Assembly: GCA_002498185.1 (NCBI GenBank) | Contig: DAGO01000095.1 | Coordinates: 5,703-24,445 of the forward strand | DNA from: Euryarchaeota archaeon UBA10 | GTDB lineage: Archaea > Thermoplasmatota > Poseidoniia > Poseidoniales > Poseidoniaceae | Direction: 5' to 3' | Length of the DNA: 18,743 bases | Translations under genes and position numbers: made by a program | Shown: piece after piece, positions 7,476-15,142 of the stretch | Layout of the letters: every line of letters starts with the position of its first letter | Numbering within the stretch: the first letter of the stretch is position 1 | Notes under the pieces: generated by a model | What the model saw: the letters and a program-made list of their open reading frames with translations, nothing else | The model's database searches: none | Told to the model about the DNA's origin: nothing

Positions 7476-8660
7476 TCAGACGGTTGGTACTGGAACTTCT
7501 CGCAAAATTGTTTGAATTACTTCGCCAGATTCTAATCCCTTGATTTGATGCTCTGGTTTTAGGATAATTCTGTGTGCGATTGCAAGTTCAGCAACTGTCT
7601 TGATGTCATCAGGTGTTACGAAATCACGGCCACGTAGAGCTGCTGCTGCACGTGAGGTCTTCAGGAGAGCCTGAGAACCACGAGGCGATGAACCTACGAG
7701 AACACGAGGGTCCTCACGGGTTCGGCTTACGATTTCAACCATGTACATACGTAGAGCAGGGTCAACATAGATGTCTTCACATGCTTGTTGCATAGCAATA
7801 ACACGCTGAGGGTCAGTGATGACATCGACATCGACTGCGTCCTTACCACGGGTGATACGGCGGGCTAGAATCTCATCTTCGTCCGCACGGTCTGGATAAC
7901 CAACGCTCATCTTGAACATGAAACGGTCCAACTGCGCTTCAGGAAGCGGGTAGGTACCTTCTTGCTCGACAGGGTTCTGAGTTGCCATAACAATGAACGG
8001 TGCTGGTAGTTTGTGAGTGACTGTTCCGATAGTCACCTGCTTCTCCTGCATAGCCTCAAGCAAAGCCGCTTGGGTCTTAGGAGGAGCACGGTTAATCTCG
8101 TCAGCTAGTAGCAGGTTACAGAATAGTGGACCTGGCTTGAAGGTAAATTCTCCCTTCTTAGCATCGTAGATGTTTGTACCGGTAATATCTGCAGGTAGCA
8201 AATCCGGGGTGAACTGCACACGCTTGAAGTCACAACCCAACGCATCTGCGAAGGTGTTGGTCATCAAAGTCTTAGCAAGTCCTGGGTAATCTTCGAACAA
8301 TAGGTTACCGTTCGAGAGGATGTTAATCAGAACGTTGTCAATAACGTGGCTCTTACCGATAATTACCTTCTGGACTTCGGCGCTGATCGCTTGAGCGATT
8401 GCTCCGACGGCCTGAAGACGTTCACGGACCTCTGGGCTACTCTGGTGTTTAGGCTGTGCCTGTGCCGGGGCTGGTGCTGCTGGTGCAGGTGCTGCAGGGG
8501 CTGGGGCCGGTGCTGCTGGGGCTGGAGCCACTGGGGCTGGTGCCGGTGCAGGTGCAGGCGCTGGTGGCGCTGCTGGGGCCGGAGCCGGTGCTGGCGGTGC
8601 TGCTGGTGCAGGTGGTGCCGGCGCAGGGGGGGCTGCGGGTGGTGGTGGTGCTGGCTGCAT
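7476..8660 (-). CDS. moxR: MoxR family AAA+ ATPase with N-terminal Ala/Pro-rich tail
   Basis: 394 residues. Residues 1-69 are almost purely Ala and Pro; the MoxR AAA+ core follows from about residue 75. Seen in the core: Walker A as EDYPGLAKT (123-131), the ITGTNIYD segment (159-166), Walker B LLLADEIN (183-190), the RAPPKTQAALLEAMQE segment, sensor 1 in MATQNP (225-230), the EGTYPLPEAQLDRFMFK block that is diagnostic for MoxR, and the C-terminal lid with GSSPRGSQALLK. MoxR ATPases act as chaperone-like maturation factors together with DUF58 and vWA proteins. The start is fixed by a strong Shine-Dalgarno (8670-8676) and no alternative Met lies between the tail and the core, so the tail seems really translated. 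It is preceded by the DUF4350-like gene (19 bp gap) and followed by DUF58. Confidence 0.95.
   Translation of the reverse strand: MQPAPPPPAAPPAPAPPAPAAPPAPAPAPAAPPAPAPAPAPAPVAPAPAAPAPAPAAPAPAAPAPAQAQPKHQSSPEVRERLQAVGAIAQAISAEVQKVIIGKSHVIDNVLINILSNGNLLFEDYPGLAKTLMTNTFADALGCDFKRVQFTPDLLPADITGTNIYDAKKGEFTFKPGPLFCNLLLADEINRAPPKTQAALLEAMQEKQVTIGTVTHKLPAPFIVMATQNPVEQEGTYPLPEAQLDRFMFKMSVGYPDRADEDEILARRITRGKDAVDVDVITDPQRVIAMQQACEDIYVDPALRMYMVEIVSRTREDPRVLVGSSPRGSQALLKTSRAAAALRGRDFVTPDDIKTVAELAIAHRIILKPEHQIKGLESGEVIQTILREVPVPTV
8454..8654 (-). repeat. low-complexity GC-rich tract encoding an Ala/Pro tail
   Basis: About 200 bp built from degenerate GCN/CCN codons (on the plus strand: runs of GCTGGTGC, GCAGGTGC, GGGGCTGG). 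It codes for MoxR residues 3-69, mostly (AP)n, APAA and PPAP units. The composition is far richer in G+C than the flanking genes. Synonymous codons vary along the tract, which argues for an old, selected protein repeat rather than a fresh slippage expansion. Confidence 0.9.
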
Positions 8661-8669
8661 GTCTTTTTT

Positions 8670-8676
8670 ACCTCCT
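8670..8676 (-). promoter_or_regulatory. Shine-Dalgarno of moxR
   Basis: AGGAGGT on the minus strand, 9 bases before the ATG at 8660. It lies a few bases from the stop of the preceding gene (8680). It decides the MoxR start, showing that translation begins ahead of the Ala/Pro tail. Confidence 0.75.
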
Positions 8677-8679
8677 AGT

Positions 8680-10266
8680 TTACTTTCCCCAACGTCGAAT
8701 TTGTTGCAATAATTGCCTTAATTCTTCGTTGGAATATGAACGCTGTTGTGAGTACAACAGCTCGATTAGACGAGGATCCTTTACCATGGACTGGATCTCG
8801 CCCGGTGTCTTCCTAGCCATTTCGTCTCTGGTTAGGTCATTAAATTGGCGTACTTTAGCCATCATTGACTCTCTTACGCGCTGCAAATACTGATTGGGAT
8901 CTACCTTGTTTGGACGCTCCCTAAATCTGGTTAAGTCAAACACATGGCGCCAATTCTCTTTTTCTGGTACAACCATGATTGCGATGGACAACAGTGCCAT
9001 CAAGTTGAGAACTATTAGCCACTTGAGCAAAGTATCGCTGGTTAGCATTACGATAGCCCCCATTGCTTCAGTGAATGGAGAGGACATTGCGGAGGTAACG
9101 TGTCTGGATTCGTCGAACACGATGTAGAAGTTGCTGTTCTTACTGGTGATTACGGTTGAGATATCTTCATTCTCGTGCTCCATCATATCTCTGATTAGAG
9201 TAGTGAAGTAGTCTTCATTACCATTCCAATCTGTACCACTACCATCTGTTGAGGACAGAAGAGAGTCCCAGCAAGGGCGCTCACCATAGAATCCTGAGTC
9301 ACACTGCTGCTTACCGGTTACTTCTGCATCTGCGAAATCCCACAAGTGGTTTGCAAGAACGGAGTGGTCAGAAATGAATACGATACTACCAGTAACTTCC
9401 ACGTTTCCTTCTCTAACACCTTTGACTTGGTCAATCGCCTCAATTCCAGGATAGTCCATTCTAATGATTAGACCGGTGTTGTTACCTCCAAGAATTGGGT
9501 TGTCAGGGTCGTTTGCATCCATGTTCTCTCTAGCTATGAAAGCAGAACCTGATGCGTGAGCTAATACCTTGACATTACGAGAAGTATCTTCATTGTCTAG
9601 GACTTGTATTGCCGTTGGGCGGTGGAACAGTACAGGTAGTGCACAGTCGCTGTATTTTGAACTGTCTTGTAGAGACTCTGCACTGCAGTAAGGTCGACGC
9701 TCGAATTGGTCATCCCATACCTTGTTAACTCCGGCAACAGCCCACAATTTTCGAGAATCTGCTGGCTCTGCTTCACCGGTTTGACTTGCTACCTCGTAGT
9801 ACCTGTTAGGATCTACAACCGGTGCATCGAAGAACTTCACATCGAACTTGTCAGCCACAGTCTGAGCGTTTGTTGAATTAGCGGCGATAATCACCTTGCC
9901 GCCTCGCTCGGTAACGAATTCATGAAGAGCTTCTGCTTCTGCGTTATCGAATGGTTTCTCAGGAGCAGCAATCACCAGCATAGTGCGGTGAGGTTCTCTC
10001 CAATCATTTACCAGCATAGGAGTTGACATTGTATTAGCAATGACGTAATCCATACCATCATCACCCAGAGAACTACGCATGGATGATACCTGTTGGTACT
10101 GAACATTCTGCTCTTCATCTGTAACATACGCAGAATAAACTGTAGTTTTGTTAGCAGAGGTGGCAATGATTACTGTTGTTGAAAGCAACATTGCGACGAT
10201 GAATCCAACGAGGAGCCAAGTTTCTAACTTGATTCCAGATGTATCATCTCCAGCCAATATTAGCAC
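8680..10266 (-). CDS. DUF4350-like membrane protein of the MoxR/DUF58 cluster
   Basis: Up to 528 residues. One hydrophobic helix at about 15-36, then a large domain (about 40-405) that begins like DUF4350/GldG-type proteins: a TMLVIAAPEKPF strand (95-106) and a helix ending in ERGGKVIIAANS (120-131), a Rossmann-like layout without obvious catalytic residues. A second helix lies at about 411-433, followed by a charged, Arg/Gln-rich cytoplasmic tail of about 95 residues. DUF4350 proteins are common partners of MoxR and DUF58, which fits the next two genes. The longest frame begins with GTG at 10266, but that GTG is the end of a GAGGTG motif, so the in-frame TTG at 10257 may be the true start (525 residues). 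The DUF4350 assignment is by pattern and context and is less sure than the neighbours. Confidence 0.8.
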   Translation of the reverse strand: MLILAGDDTSGIKLETWLLVGFIVAMLLSTTVIIATSANKTTVYSAYVTDEEQNVQYQQVSSMRSSLGDDGMDYVIANTMSTPMLVNDWREPHRTMLVIAAPEKPFDNAEAEALHEFVTERGGKVIIAANSTNAQTVADKFDVKFFDAPVVDPNRYYEVASQTGEAEPADSRKLWAVAGVNKVWDDQFERRPYCSAESLQDSSKYSDCALPVLFHRPTAIQVLDNEDTSRNVKVLAHASGSAFIARENMDANDPDNPILGGNNTGLIIRMDYPGIEAIDQVKGVREGNVEVTGSIVFISDHSVLANHLWDFADAEVTGKQQCDSGFYGERPCWDSLLSSTDGSGTDWNGNEDYFTTLIRDMMEHENEDISTVITSKNSNFYIVFDESRHVTSAMSSPFTEAMGAIVMLTSDTLLKWLIVLNLMALLSIAIMVVPEKENWRHVFDLTRFRERPNKVDPNQYLQRVRESMMAKVRQFNDLTRDEMARKTPGEIQSMVKDPRLIELLYSQQRSYSNEELRQLLQQIRRWGK

Positions 10267-10269
10267 CTC
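10264..10269 (-). promoter_or_regulatory. GAGGTG ribosome-binding site that questions the GTG start
   Basis: On the minus strand GAGGTG is followed by CTAATA and then TTG at 10257, a 6-base spacing that is right for initiation. If this is the Shine-Dalgarno, its last three bases cannot also be the start codon, so the DUF4350-like protein would start at TTG 10257 and lose three residues. Confidence 0.5.
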
Positions 10270-10301
10270 AAAAAACGGCTACGGGGAAACGTAGCAGTTT
10301 T
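10270..10301 (-). terminator. hairpin followed by T6, terminator- or attenuator-like
   Basis: On the minus strand AAAAC pairs with GTTTT and GCTACG with CGTAGC, with one mismatch between the two stem parts and a six-base loop; six T residues follow at 10275-10270. It lies between the end of the secreted-protein gene (10403) and the DUF4350-like start, only a few bases before the GAGGTG. It may end transcription of the molybdenum-enzyme unit or act as a leader element for the MoxR unit. A TATA-like CTATAT at 10325-10320 could start a transcript at about the hairpin. The remaining intergenic bases up to 10402 show nothing else. Confidence 0.45.
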
Positions 10302-10402
10302 CCCAACTCCAACCCACTCATATAGATTATCGTAGGTTGAGCAAGCAAATTGTATGGGTATCAACTAGAATGAAGTAATATCATTCCCGGAAAATGTAAG
10401 AT

Positions 10403-11383
10403 TTAACCCCACTTGTGGCGAGAAAATGCAGAAAATAATACCGTAATTATACACATTAAGGAAGAAACCGCAGGCAAACTAGAGGATTCTGATTGCAAAC
10501 CTGATGAATCTGAAGATTCAGTTTCCTCTAATTCTGCATTCTCTTCTTTGATATCGATTGCTTCTACATTGAACTTCAAAGTTTCAGAGTATGTCTTCCC
10601 ATCTCCTTCACTGACAACTGAGAAAACAAGGTCACATTTCTTTTCAGGATGGCTTGATGAAGCACTCAATTCTATTTCAGCCCACCACTCTCCGTTTGCT
10701 TCCTCGTTAGTGTTCAATTTACTTTCACCTTCAAGGACTTTGGATTCCATTTGTGGACATCCTCTGAAAGAAACACTGGGGTTTCTTATCGAGTCGATGG
10801 AGTTCCCTTTATTGCGAATTTTTACTTCGACAAATTCACTAGTTCCAGATTTGATGTCATCTGCCATATTCCAGTTATCAGTAGCTACAAATTCGATTTC
10901 TAGAGAGTAAACTGGTGTAAATCTAAGGCTTTGATCGATGGTTTTGGAACCATCACCTGCTTGACCAGCTACGATCAAATCAGATATTACTAACTCCAAA
11001 GAAAAGACTTCACTAGTTGGGCAAGGTTCTCCTAAATCTCCATACCCATTTCCTGAAATTTTGATTTCGAATGTCTCGTTTGTGTTAGCGCCGACGTTCA
11101 CTTTACTCTCAGAGTCTATTGAGAATGAACCCTCATCGCACTCAGATGGATATGTCATCTCTACTTCTATGTCGTAATCAGATGGTAGCGGCCTAGTGTT
11201 GTCAATCCAAAACATCAGTTTGGTTTCAAATTGCAATGTTCCATCCAAATCCATCATGACCTCATCTTCTTCAACTTCCCATCCAATGCTCCATCCAGGA
11301 TTGCTGACATCTGGCAGTTGAGCACTGGCAATTGGTAGTAGCATTGCCAAGAATAAAATCGAGATCAAGAATTTCTTCATCAT
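10403..11383 (-). CDS. secreted protein with C-terminal membrane anchor
   Basis: 326 residues; family not recognised. Residues 1-21 are a clear signal peptide (Lys-Lys, hydrophobic core, ending IASA before Gln-Leu-Pro). The mature part is acidic and beta-rich; about residues 165-230 resemble an Ig-like CARDB/NEW3-type module (SEFVEVKIRNKGNSID). Several cysteines could form disulfides outside the cell. Residues about 280-302 are a Ser/Glu-rich spacer, then a hydrophobic helix (305-320) and a basic tail (SRHKWG), the layout of a surface-anchored archaeal protein. Start ATG 11383 overlaps the stop of the FAD-subunit gene by one base (TAATG), with GAGGAAT just upstream, so it is cotranslated with the molybdenum enzyme genes. 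Whether it serves that enzyme or the MoxR module downstream cannot be told. Confidence 0.85.
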   Translation of the reverse strand: MMKKFLISILFLAMLLPIASAQLPDVSNPGWSIGWEVEEDEVMMDLDGTLQFETKLMFWIDNTRPLPSDYDIEVEMTYPSECDEGSFSIDSESKVNVGANTNETFEIKISGNGYGDLGEPCPTSEVFSLELVISDLIVAGQAGDGSKTIDQSLRFTPVYSLEIEFVATDNWNMADDIKSGTSEFVEVKIRNKGNSIDSIRNPSVSFRGCPQMESKVLEGESKLNTNEEANGEWWAEIELSASSSHPEKKCDLVFSVVSEGDGKTYSETLKFNVEAIDIKEENAELEETESSDSSGLQSESSSLPAVSSLMCIITVLFSAFSRHKWG

Positions 11384-12327
11384 TATTCCTCACATGCCCT
11401 CTTGATTAGCACTTTGATCATGTTTCTTCGATATCTTGGAGGTAGTGAAGTATTGTTTACTGGTTTTGTTGATTTGTATACTGCATCACAAATCGATTTG
11501 ACATCACCATTTGATTCTGCAACTTCTGTATCGTGCCTACGGGGAATGCTTTCCAATGCAGTGGTAGCAACTCTCAGAGTAGACCTATCGCCTTTCCTCC
11601 ATGCAGCAGCAGCTCCCGCTTCAGGGAAATCCCAAGTATCCCTTAGCCTGAGTTTTCGATAAGCGCCAGTCCAATCAGATACATCATCTGGCAGTGTTAC
11701 TTTGAGCATGAACTCACCCGGTTGCAAAACATTCCTTGTCATTCCATCTAACTGGTAGAACTCTGTGATTGGCATGTCTCGCTCACCATTCGGACCGATT
11801 AAGTGAACTCTTGCATCCAATACCATCAGATTTGGTGCAATGTCGCCTTGATAGGTTGCGACGCACAATTCGTTTTGATTCGGTATAACTCGACAATCGG
11901 CTCCAGTTCCACAATCACATTTGTGACACCAGTCAATGCTGCTGCGCCATTCTTCGGTTTGATTAAACCAAAAACACCGTGTGTCAAGACACAAATTTCC
12001 GCCTAGTGTCGCATTTCTTCTAATAAGTGAGGATGCAACTTTACTTGCTGCTTCAGAAATAAGAGGATGTACTTGGTCGCTTTGTGCAATGTCATGTAAG
12101 CGAGCCATACAACCGATTTCATTCATTGAAATCTGCGAAACTCCCTCAATTCCAGAAAGTGAAATTACGTGAGGTTTGGTGTTGATGTGCCATTTGTAGT
12201 TTGGAATCAAATCCGTACCACCAGCTATCCAATCAAACTCTTGTCCGGCTTCCAACAGTTCTGCAGCAATCTTGCATGCTTCTTCTACCGTTCCAGGTCT
12301 ATGAAGTTCAAATGGTGGCATTAACAT
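11383..12327 (-). CDS. FAD-binding medium subunit of a molybdenum hydroxylase, 4-hydroxybenzoyl-CoA reductase beta-like
   Basis: 314 residues. The CoxM/XdhB-type FAD fold shows AGGTDLIPNYK (35-45) and the second flavin motif TLGGNL (107-112). Directly after it comes a cysteine-rich insertion absent from ordinary CoxM proteins: Cys113, Cys118 in DTRC, then FNQTEEWR, Cys134, Cys137, Cys139, Cys145 and Cys155. The DTRC/NQ/EW pattern with a 16-residue step to the next Cys is what 4-hydroxybenzoyl-CoA reductase beta subunits use to bind an extra [4Fe-4S] cluster. The rest (GDIAPNLMVLDARV, TRNVLQPGEFMLKVTLP) is normal for the family. Electrons in the known enzyme pass from ferredoxin through this cluster and FAD to the [2Fe-2S] subunit and Mo. 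Its ATG overlaps the large-subunit stop by one base, with a GGTGA ribosome-binding site. Cluster content and substrate are inferred. Confidence 0.9.
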   Translation of the reverse strand: MLMPPFELHRPGTVEEACKIAAELLEAGQEFDWIAGGTDLIPNYKWHINTKPHVISLSGIEGVSQISMNEIGCMARLHDIAQSDQVHPLISEAASKVASSLIRRNATLGGNLCLDTRCFWFNQTEEWRSSIDWCHKCDCGTGADCRVIPNQNELCVATYQGDIAPNLMVLDARVHLIGPNGERDMPITEFYQLDGMTRNVLQPGEFMLKVTLPDDVSDWTGAYRKLRLRDTWDFPEAGAAAAWRKGDRSTLRVATTALESIPRRHDTEVAESNGDVKSICDAVYKSTKPVNNTSLPPRYRRNMIKVLIKRACEE

Positions 12328-15131
12328 CAGTTTTCACCCCCCATATGTCTCTGTTCTTGTTTGAGCCATGCTTTACCAGCAAGACCCAATTCTGCCAGTT
12401 GCTCCGGCTGTGGCTTGTCAGCAGACTTCCATCCTTCGACCTGATCTTCCAGAGGAATATCTGGATTGAATCCAAACAATACACCGTTCACATACGCATT
12501 GGTATCCTCACTTCTCTGCCGCTTCTTATCACGGATTTCGTGTTCTGCTGCTCGCTTTGCAAGCTTTTCCTGTAAATCAGAGAAATCGATTCTGGGAACT
12601 GGTAACTCTGATGGGTCGTCAATTCCTTCGACTTTCATCTTCTTCGCAATCGCTGCCCAAACCTTGTCAGGAGTTAATGGAAGGTCATTGATTCTAATTC
12701 CAATGGCATCGTAAACTGCGTTGACAACTGCTGGTAAGATTGGAAGAAGTGGCCCTTCTCCCGCTTCCTTAGCTCCGAATGGGCCTTCTGGGTCACAGGA
12801 TTCGATAATGATTGGAGTTACGTTTGGCATTTCATGCACACTCGGAATCTTGTAATCTAACAAATTTGCATTCTGAAGATGGCCTGTTCTTCCATATACC
12901 ATCTGTTCGGTCAGAACTTGCCCCAATCCCATATGGCATGAACCGATAATCTGGCCCTCAACAGCTAGAGGATTCAGTGCCTTTCCACAATCGTGAGCGG
13001 CCCATACATCTGTACACTTAATGATTCCAGTTTCAACATCGACTTCCACTTCGGCAACATAAGCCGAGAATGAGTATGCAGGTGCTAGGCCAGCAGCTGC
13101 TCCTTTGTGCACTCCACCCATTGGAGGTGAGCGATATGCTCCTGAGGAGATTAATGCACCCTTGTCCTCCTGTGCTTTGTGTAAAGCTTCGAGGTAAGAC
13201 ATACCAATAGCAGGGTCGTGCTTGTAGTAAATGCGTCTGTCGTTTAGAACTAAGGTGTCTGGATGGTAACCTAAAGTATCCCAAGCAGCGTTGAGTAATT
13301 TCTCTTTAATTTCCAGTGCTGCTCTTATTGCAGCATTTGCATTCATGAAAGTGACTCTAGAAGAGTATGAACCCAAGTCTACCGGGCTGGTATCGCTCTC
13401 ATGACTTCGAACATGAATCATTTCAATCGGAAGTGCAAGAACTTCGGCAACGACCTGTGCAACCGCTGTGGTAGAACCTTGTCCAATATCTGCTGCGCCT
13501 GTGTGTACTGTAACTCCTCCATCCATGTCTACCTGAATGTGTACAGTTGCGTGCGGGAATTTGTTTGGGTCCCAGTGAATTGGTAATCCTGAACCAGAAA
13601 TGAAGAATCCACAACCTATTCCGATTCCTTTACCGAGTGGTAATTTCCTGAACTTGTTGTCCCAGTCGCTTCCTTTACGGACTTCTTGTAATGCTTGTCT
13701 CATTCCGTTCGAGGTGATTCTGAAACCAGAAATGGTTCTCGAGTGTGGAGGCAGAAGATTTGCTAAACGCAGGTCGATTGGGTCGACCCCTAATTGCTCA
13801 GACATATCGTCTAAGCCAACTTCAACAGCACATCTAGTGTTTACTGCACCGTGGCCGCGCATTGCTCCGCTTGCTGGTTTGTTTGTCCAAACCCTAGCAC
13901 CTGTGTAGTGGAAGGATCCCAATTCGTACGGCGCTGTTGCTAGAACTCCGTTGTAATATGAAGTAACGTGGCCAAAAGATGCGAAACCTCCTCCATCGAT
14001 TAGTGCATCAATGTCGAATCCTGAAATTCTAGCTTCTTCATCTGCATACATCTGTACCTCAATGTGGCTTGGATGTCTTCCTCGGTTAACCCAGAACACT
14101 TCCTCTCTGTCGAATGTTATTCTGACTGGCTTTCCAGCCTTACGGGAAAGGATTGCAGCACACATCTCGTGCGGGAATGGGTCTGATTTACCTCCAAAAC
14201 CTCCGCCGACGAATGTTCGAATCACGTTGATTTGATGCATTGGCACGTCTAGTACCGTTGCTAAGGCTCTATGGGCATAATGCGGCACCTGCTGCGGAGT
14301 GTAAAGTTGCAATCTTCCGTTCGAATCCCAATGTGCTACGACTGCGTGAGGTTCGGTAAAACCGTGATTAACACCCATGTATTTCCACTTGCCATGATAC
14401 ATAGCATTCGGATTTTCCACCATTGACCTATCACCGAATTCTTGGAAAACCCTCTTCTGAACGTTTGTGGTGCCGACGTGATATTTTCCTCTCCAGTGAA
14501 TAGGCTCATCAACATCTTCTAGTCCCTTTTTCATATCGTGAATAGAGTCTAGAACTTCGTATTCTACTTCTATTAATGATGCTGCTTCTCTCGCAGTTGC
14601 TTCGTCTACTGCAGCGACGCAGGCCACCAAATCTCCGACATGCCTAACCTTCTCAACAGCCATTGCATGTTCGTCTTTTGTCACTGGCAGAACACCGAAT
14701 TTGTTAGGTGCATCTTCCCCGGTAGCAACTGCAATAACGCCAGGCAAAGCTTCTGCTTTTGAAGTATCAATACTGACTACCTTAGCATAATGGTGTGGAG
14801 AGCGAACAATTCTACCAATAATTTCGTTTGGTAGCCTGACATCGTCACCGTACCATGCCTGTCCAGTGACTTTTGCATTAGCATCTACAAGCGGTATCGC
14901 CTTGCCGACTGTTGTTCCTGTTCTAGCTCTATCGTGAATGTGAGCACCAGCAGGTTGTTTCTCATTTCCTCCTACCATTTCAGGGATGAAATCGAGGTCT
15001 CTTGGCTTCATTTCTGGCCTTGAACCACCTGAACCTGGTGGGCCGAAACTTTGCTTTCCAGCGACTCTTTTACCGTCTTTACGGACTTCTCCCGAACCGC
15101 TGCCAGGTTGCTGTTTGTAACCTCCAGACAT
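12327..15131 (-). CDS. molybdopterin-binding large subunit, 4-hydroxybenzoyl-CoA reductase alpha-like
   Basis: 934 residues from ATG 15131, long for the family (about 750-800). The xanthine dehydrogenase-family core runs from about residue 75 (VGKAIPLVDANAKVTG) to about 828 (LPLTPDKVWAAI). Cofactor and active-site marks: GGGFGGK (309-315), GAMRGHG (422-428), IGQGSTTAVAQ (549-559), VDLGSYSSRVTF (584-595) and FGAKEAGE (785-792) with the presumed base Glu792. The active-site loop is neither AYRCSFR nor AYRGAGR, so it is not a form I or II CO dehydrogenase; the GSYSSR and GAKEAGEG segments resemble 4-hydroxybenzoyl-CoA reductase alpha. Residues 1-74 (Gly/Lys-rich) and about 829-934 (charged, helical) are extensions. 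The frame is open 35 codons further upstream, but the GAGGTGA ribosome-binding site and the stop of the small subunit favour 15131. Confidence 0.9.
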   Translation of the reverse strand: MSGGYKQQPGSGSGEVRKDGKRVAGKQSFGPPGSGGSRPEMKPRDLDFIPEMVGGNEKQPAGAHIHDRARTGTTVGKAIPLVDANAKVTGQAWYGDDVRLPNEIIGRIVRSPHHYAKVVSIDTSKAEALPGVIAVATGEDAPNKFGVLPVTKDEHAMAVEKVRHVGDLVACVAAVDEATAREAASLIEVEYEVLDSIHDMKKGLEDVDEPIHWRGKYHVGTTNVQKRVFQEFGDRSMVENPNAMYHGKWKYMGVNHGFTEPHAVVAHWDSNGRLQLYTPQQVPHYAHRALATVLDVPMHQINVIRTFVGGGFGGKSDPFPHEMCAAILSRKAGKPVRITFDREEVFWVNRGRHPSHIEVQMYADEEARISGFDIDALIDGGGFASFGHVTSYYNGVLATAPYELGSFHYTGARVWTNKPASGAMRGHGAVNTRCAVEVGLDDMSEQLGVDPIDLRLANLLPPHSRTISGFRITSNGMRQALQEVRKGSDWDNKFRKLPLGKGIGIGCGFFISGSGLPIHWDPNKFPHATVHIQVDMDGGVTVHTGAADIGQGSTTAVAQVVAEVLALPIEMIHVRSHESDTSPVDLGSYSSRVTFMNANAAIRAALEIKEKLLNAAWDTLGYHPDTLVLNDRRIYYKHDPAIGMSYLEALHKAQEDKGALISSGAYRSPPMGGVHKGAAAGLAPAYSFSAYVAEVEVDVETGIIKCTDVWAAHDCGKALNPLAVEGQIIGSCHMGLGQVLTEQMVYGRTGHLQNANLLDYKIPSVHEMPNVTPIIIESCDPEGPFGAKEAGEGPLLPILPAVVNAVYDAIGIRINDLPLTPDKVWAAIAKKMKVEGIDDPSELPVPRIDFSDLQEKLAKRAAEHEIRDKKRQRSEDTNAYVNGVLFGFNPDIPLEDQVEGWKSADKPQPEQLAELGLAGKAWLKQEQRHMGGEN

Positions 15132-15135
15132 GGTA

Positions 15136-15142
15136 TCACCTC
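15136..15142 (-). promoter_or_regulatory. Shine-Dalgarno that sets the large-subunit start
   Basis: GAGGTGA on the minus strand, 4 bases before ATG 15131; its last three bases are also the TGA stop of the small subunit. This places the large-subunit start at 15131 rather than at the upstream end of the open frame (15236). Confidence 0.75.

Noticed and set aside
8454..8660. CRISPR or tandem DNA repeat array
   Set aside because: The repetition is at the level of degenerate Ala/Pro codons with no constant repeat and spacer structure.
8346..8893. Plus-strand frames rich in Cys/Trp/Gly or Val/Leu opposite moxR
   Set aside because: They are the reverse reading of the Ala/Pro codon tract and have no ribosome-binding site or family features.
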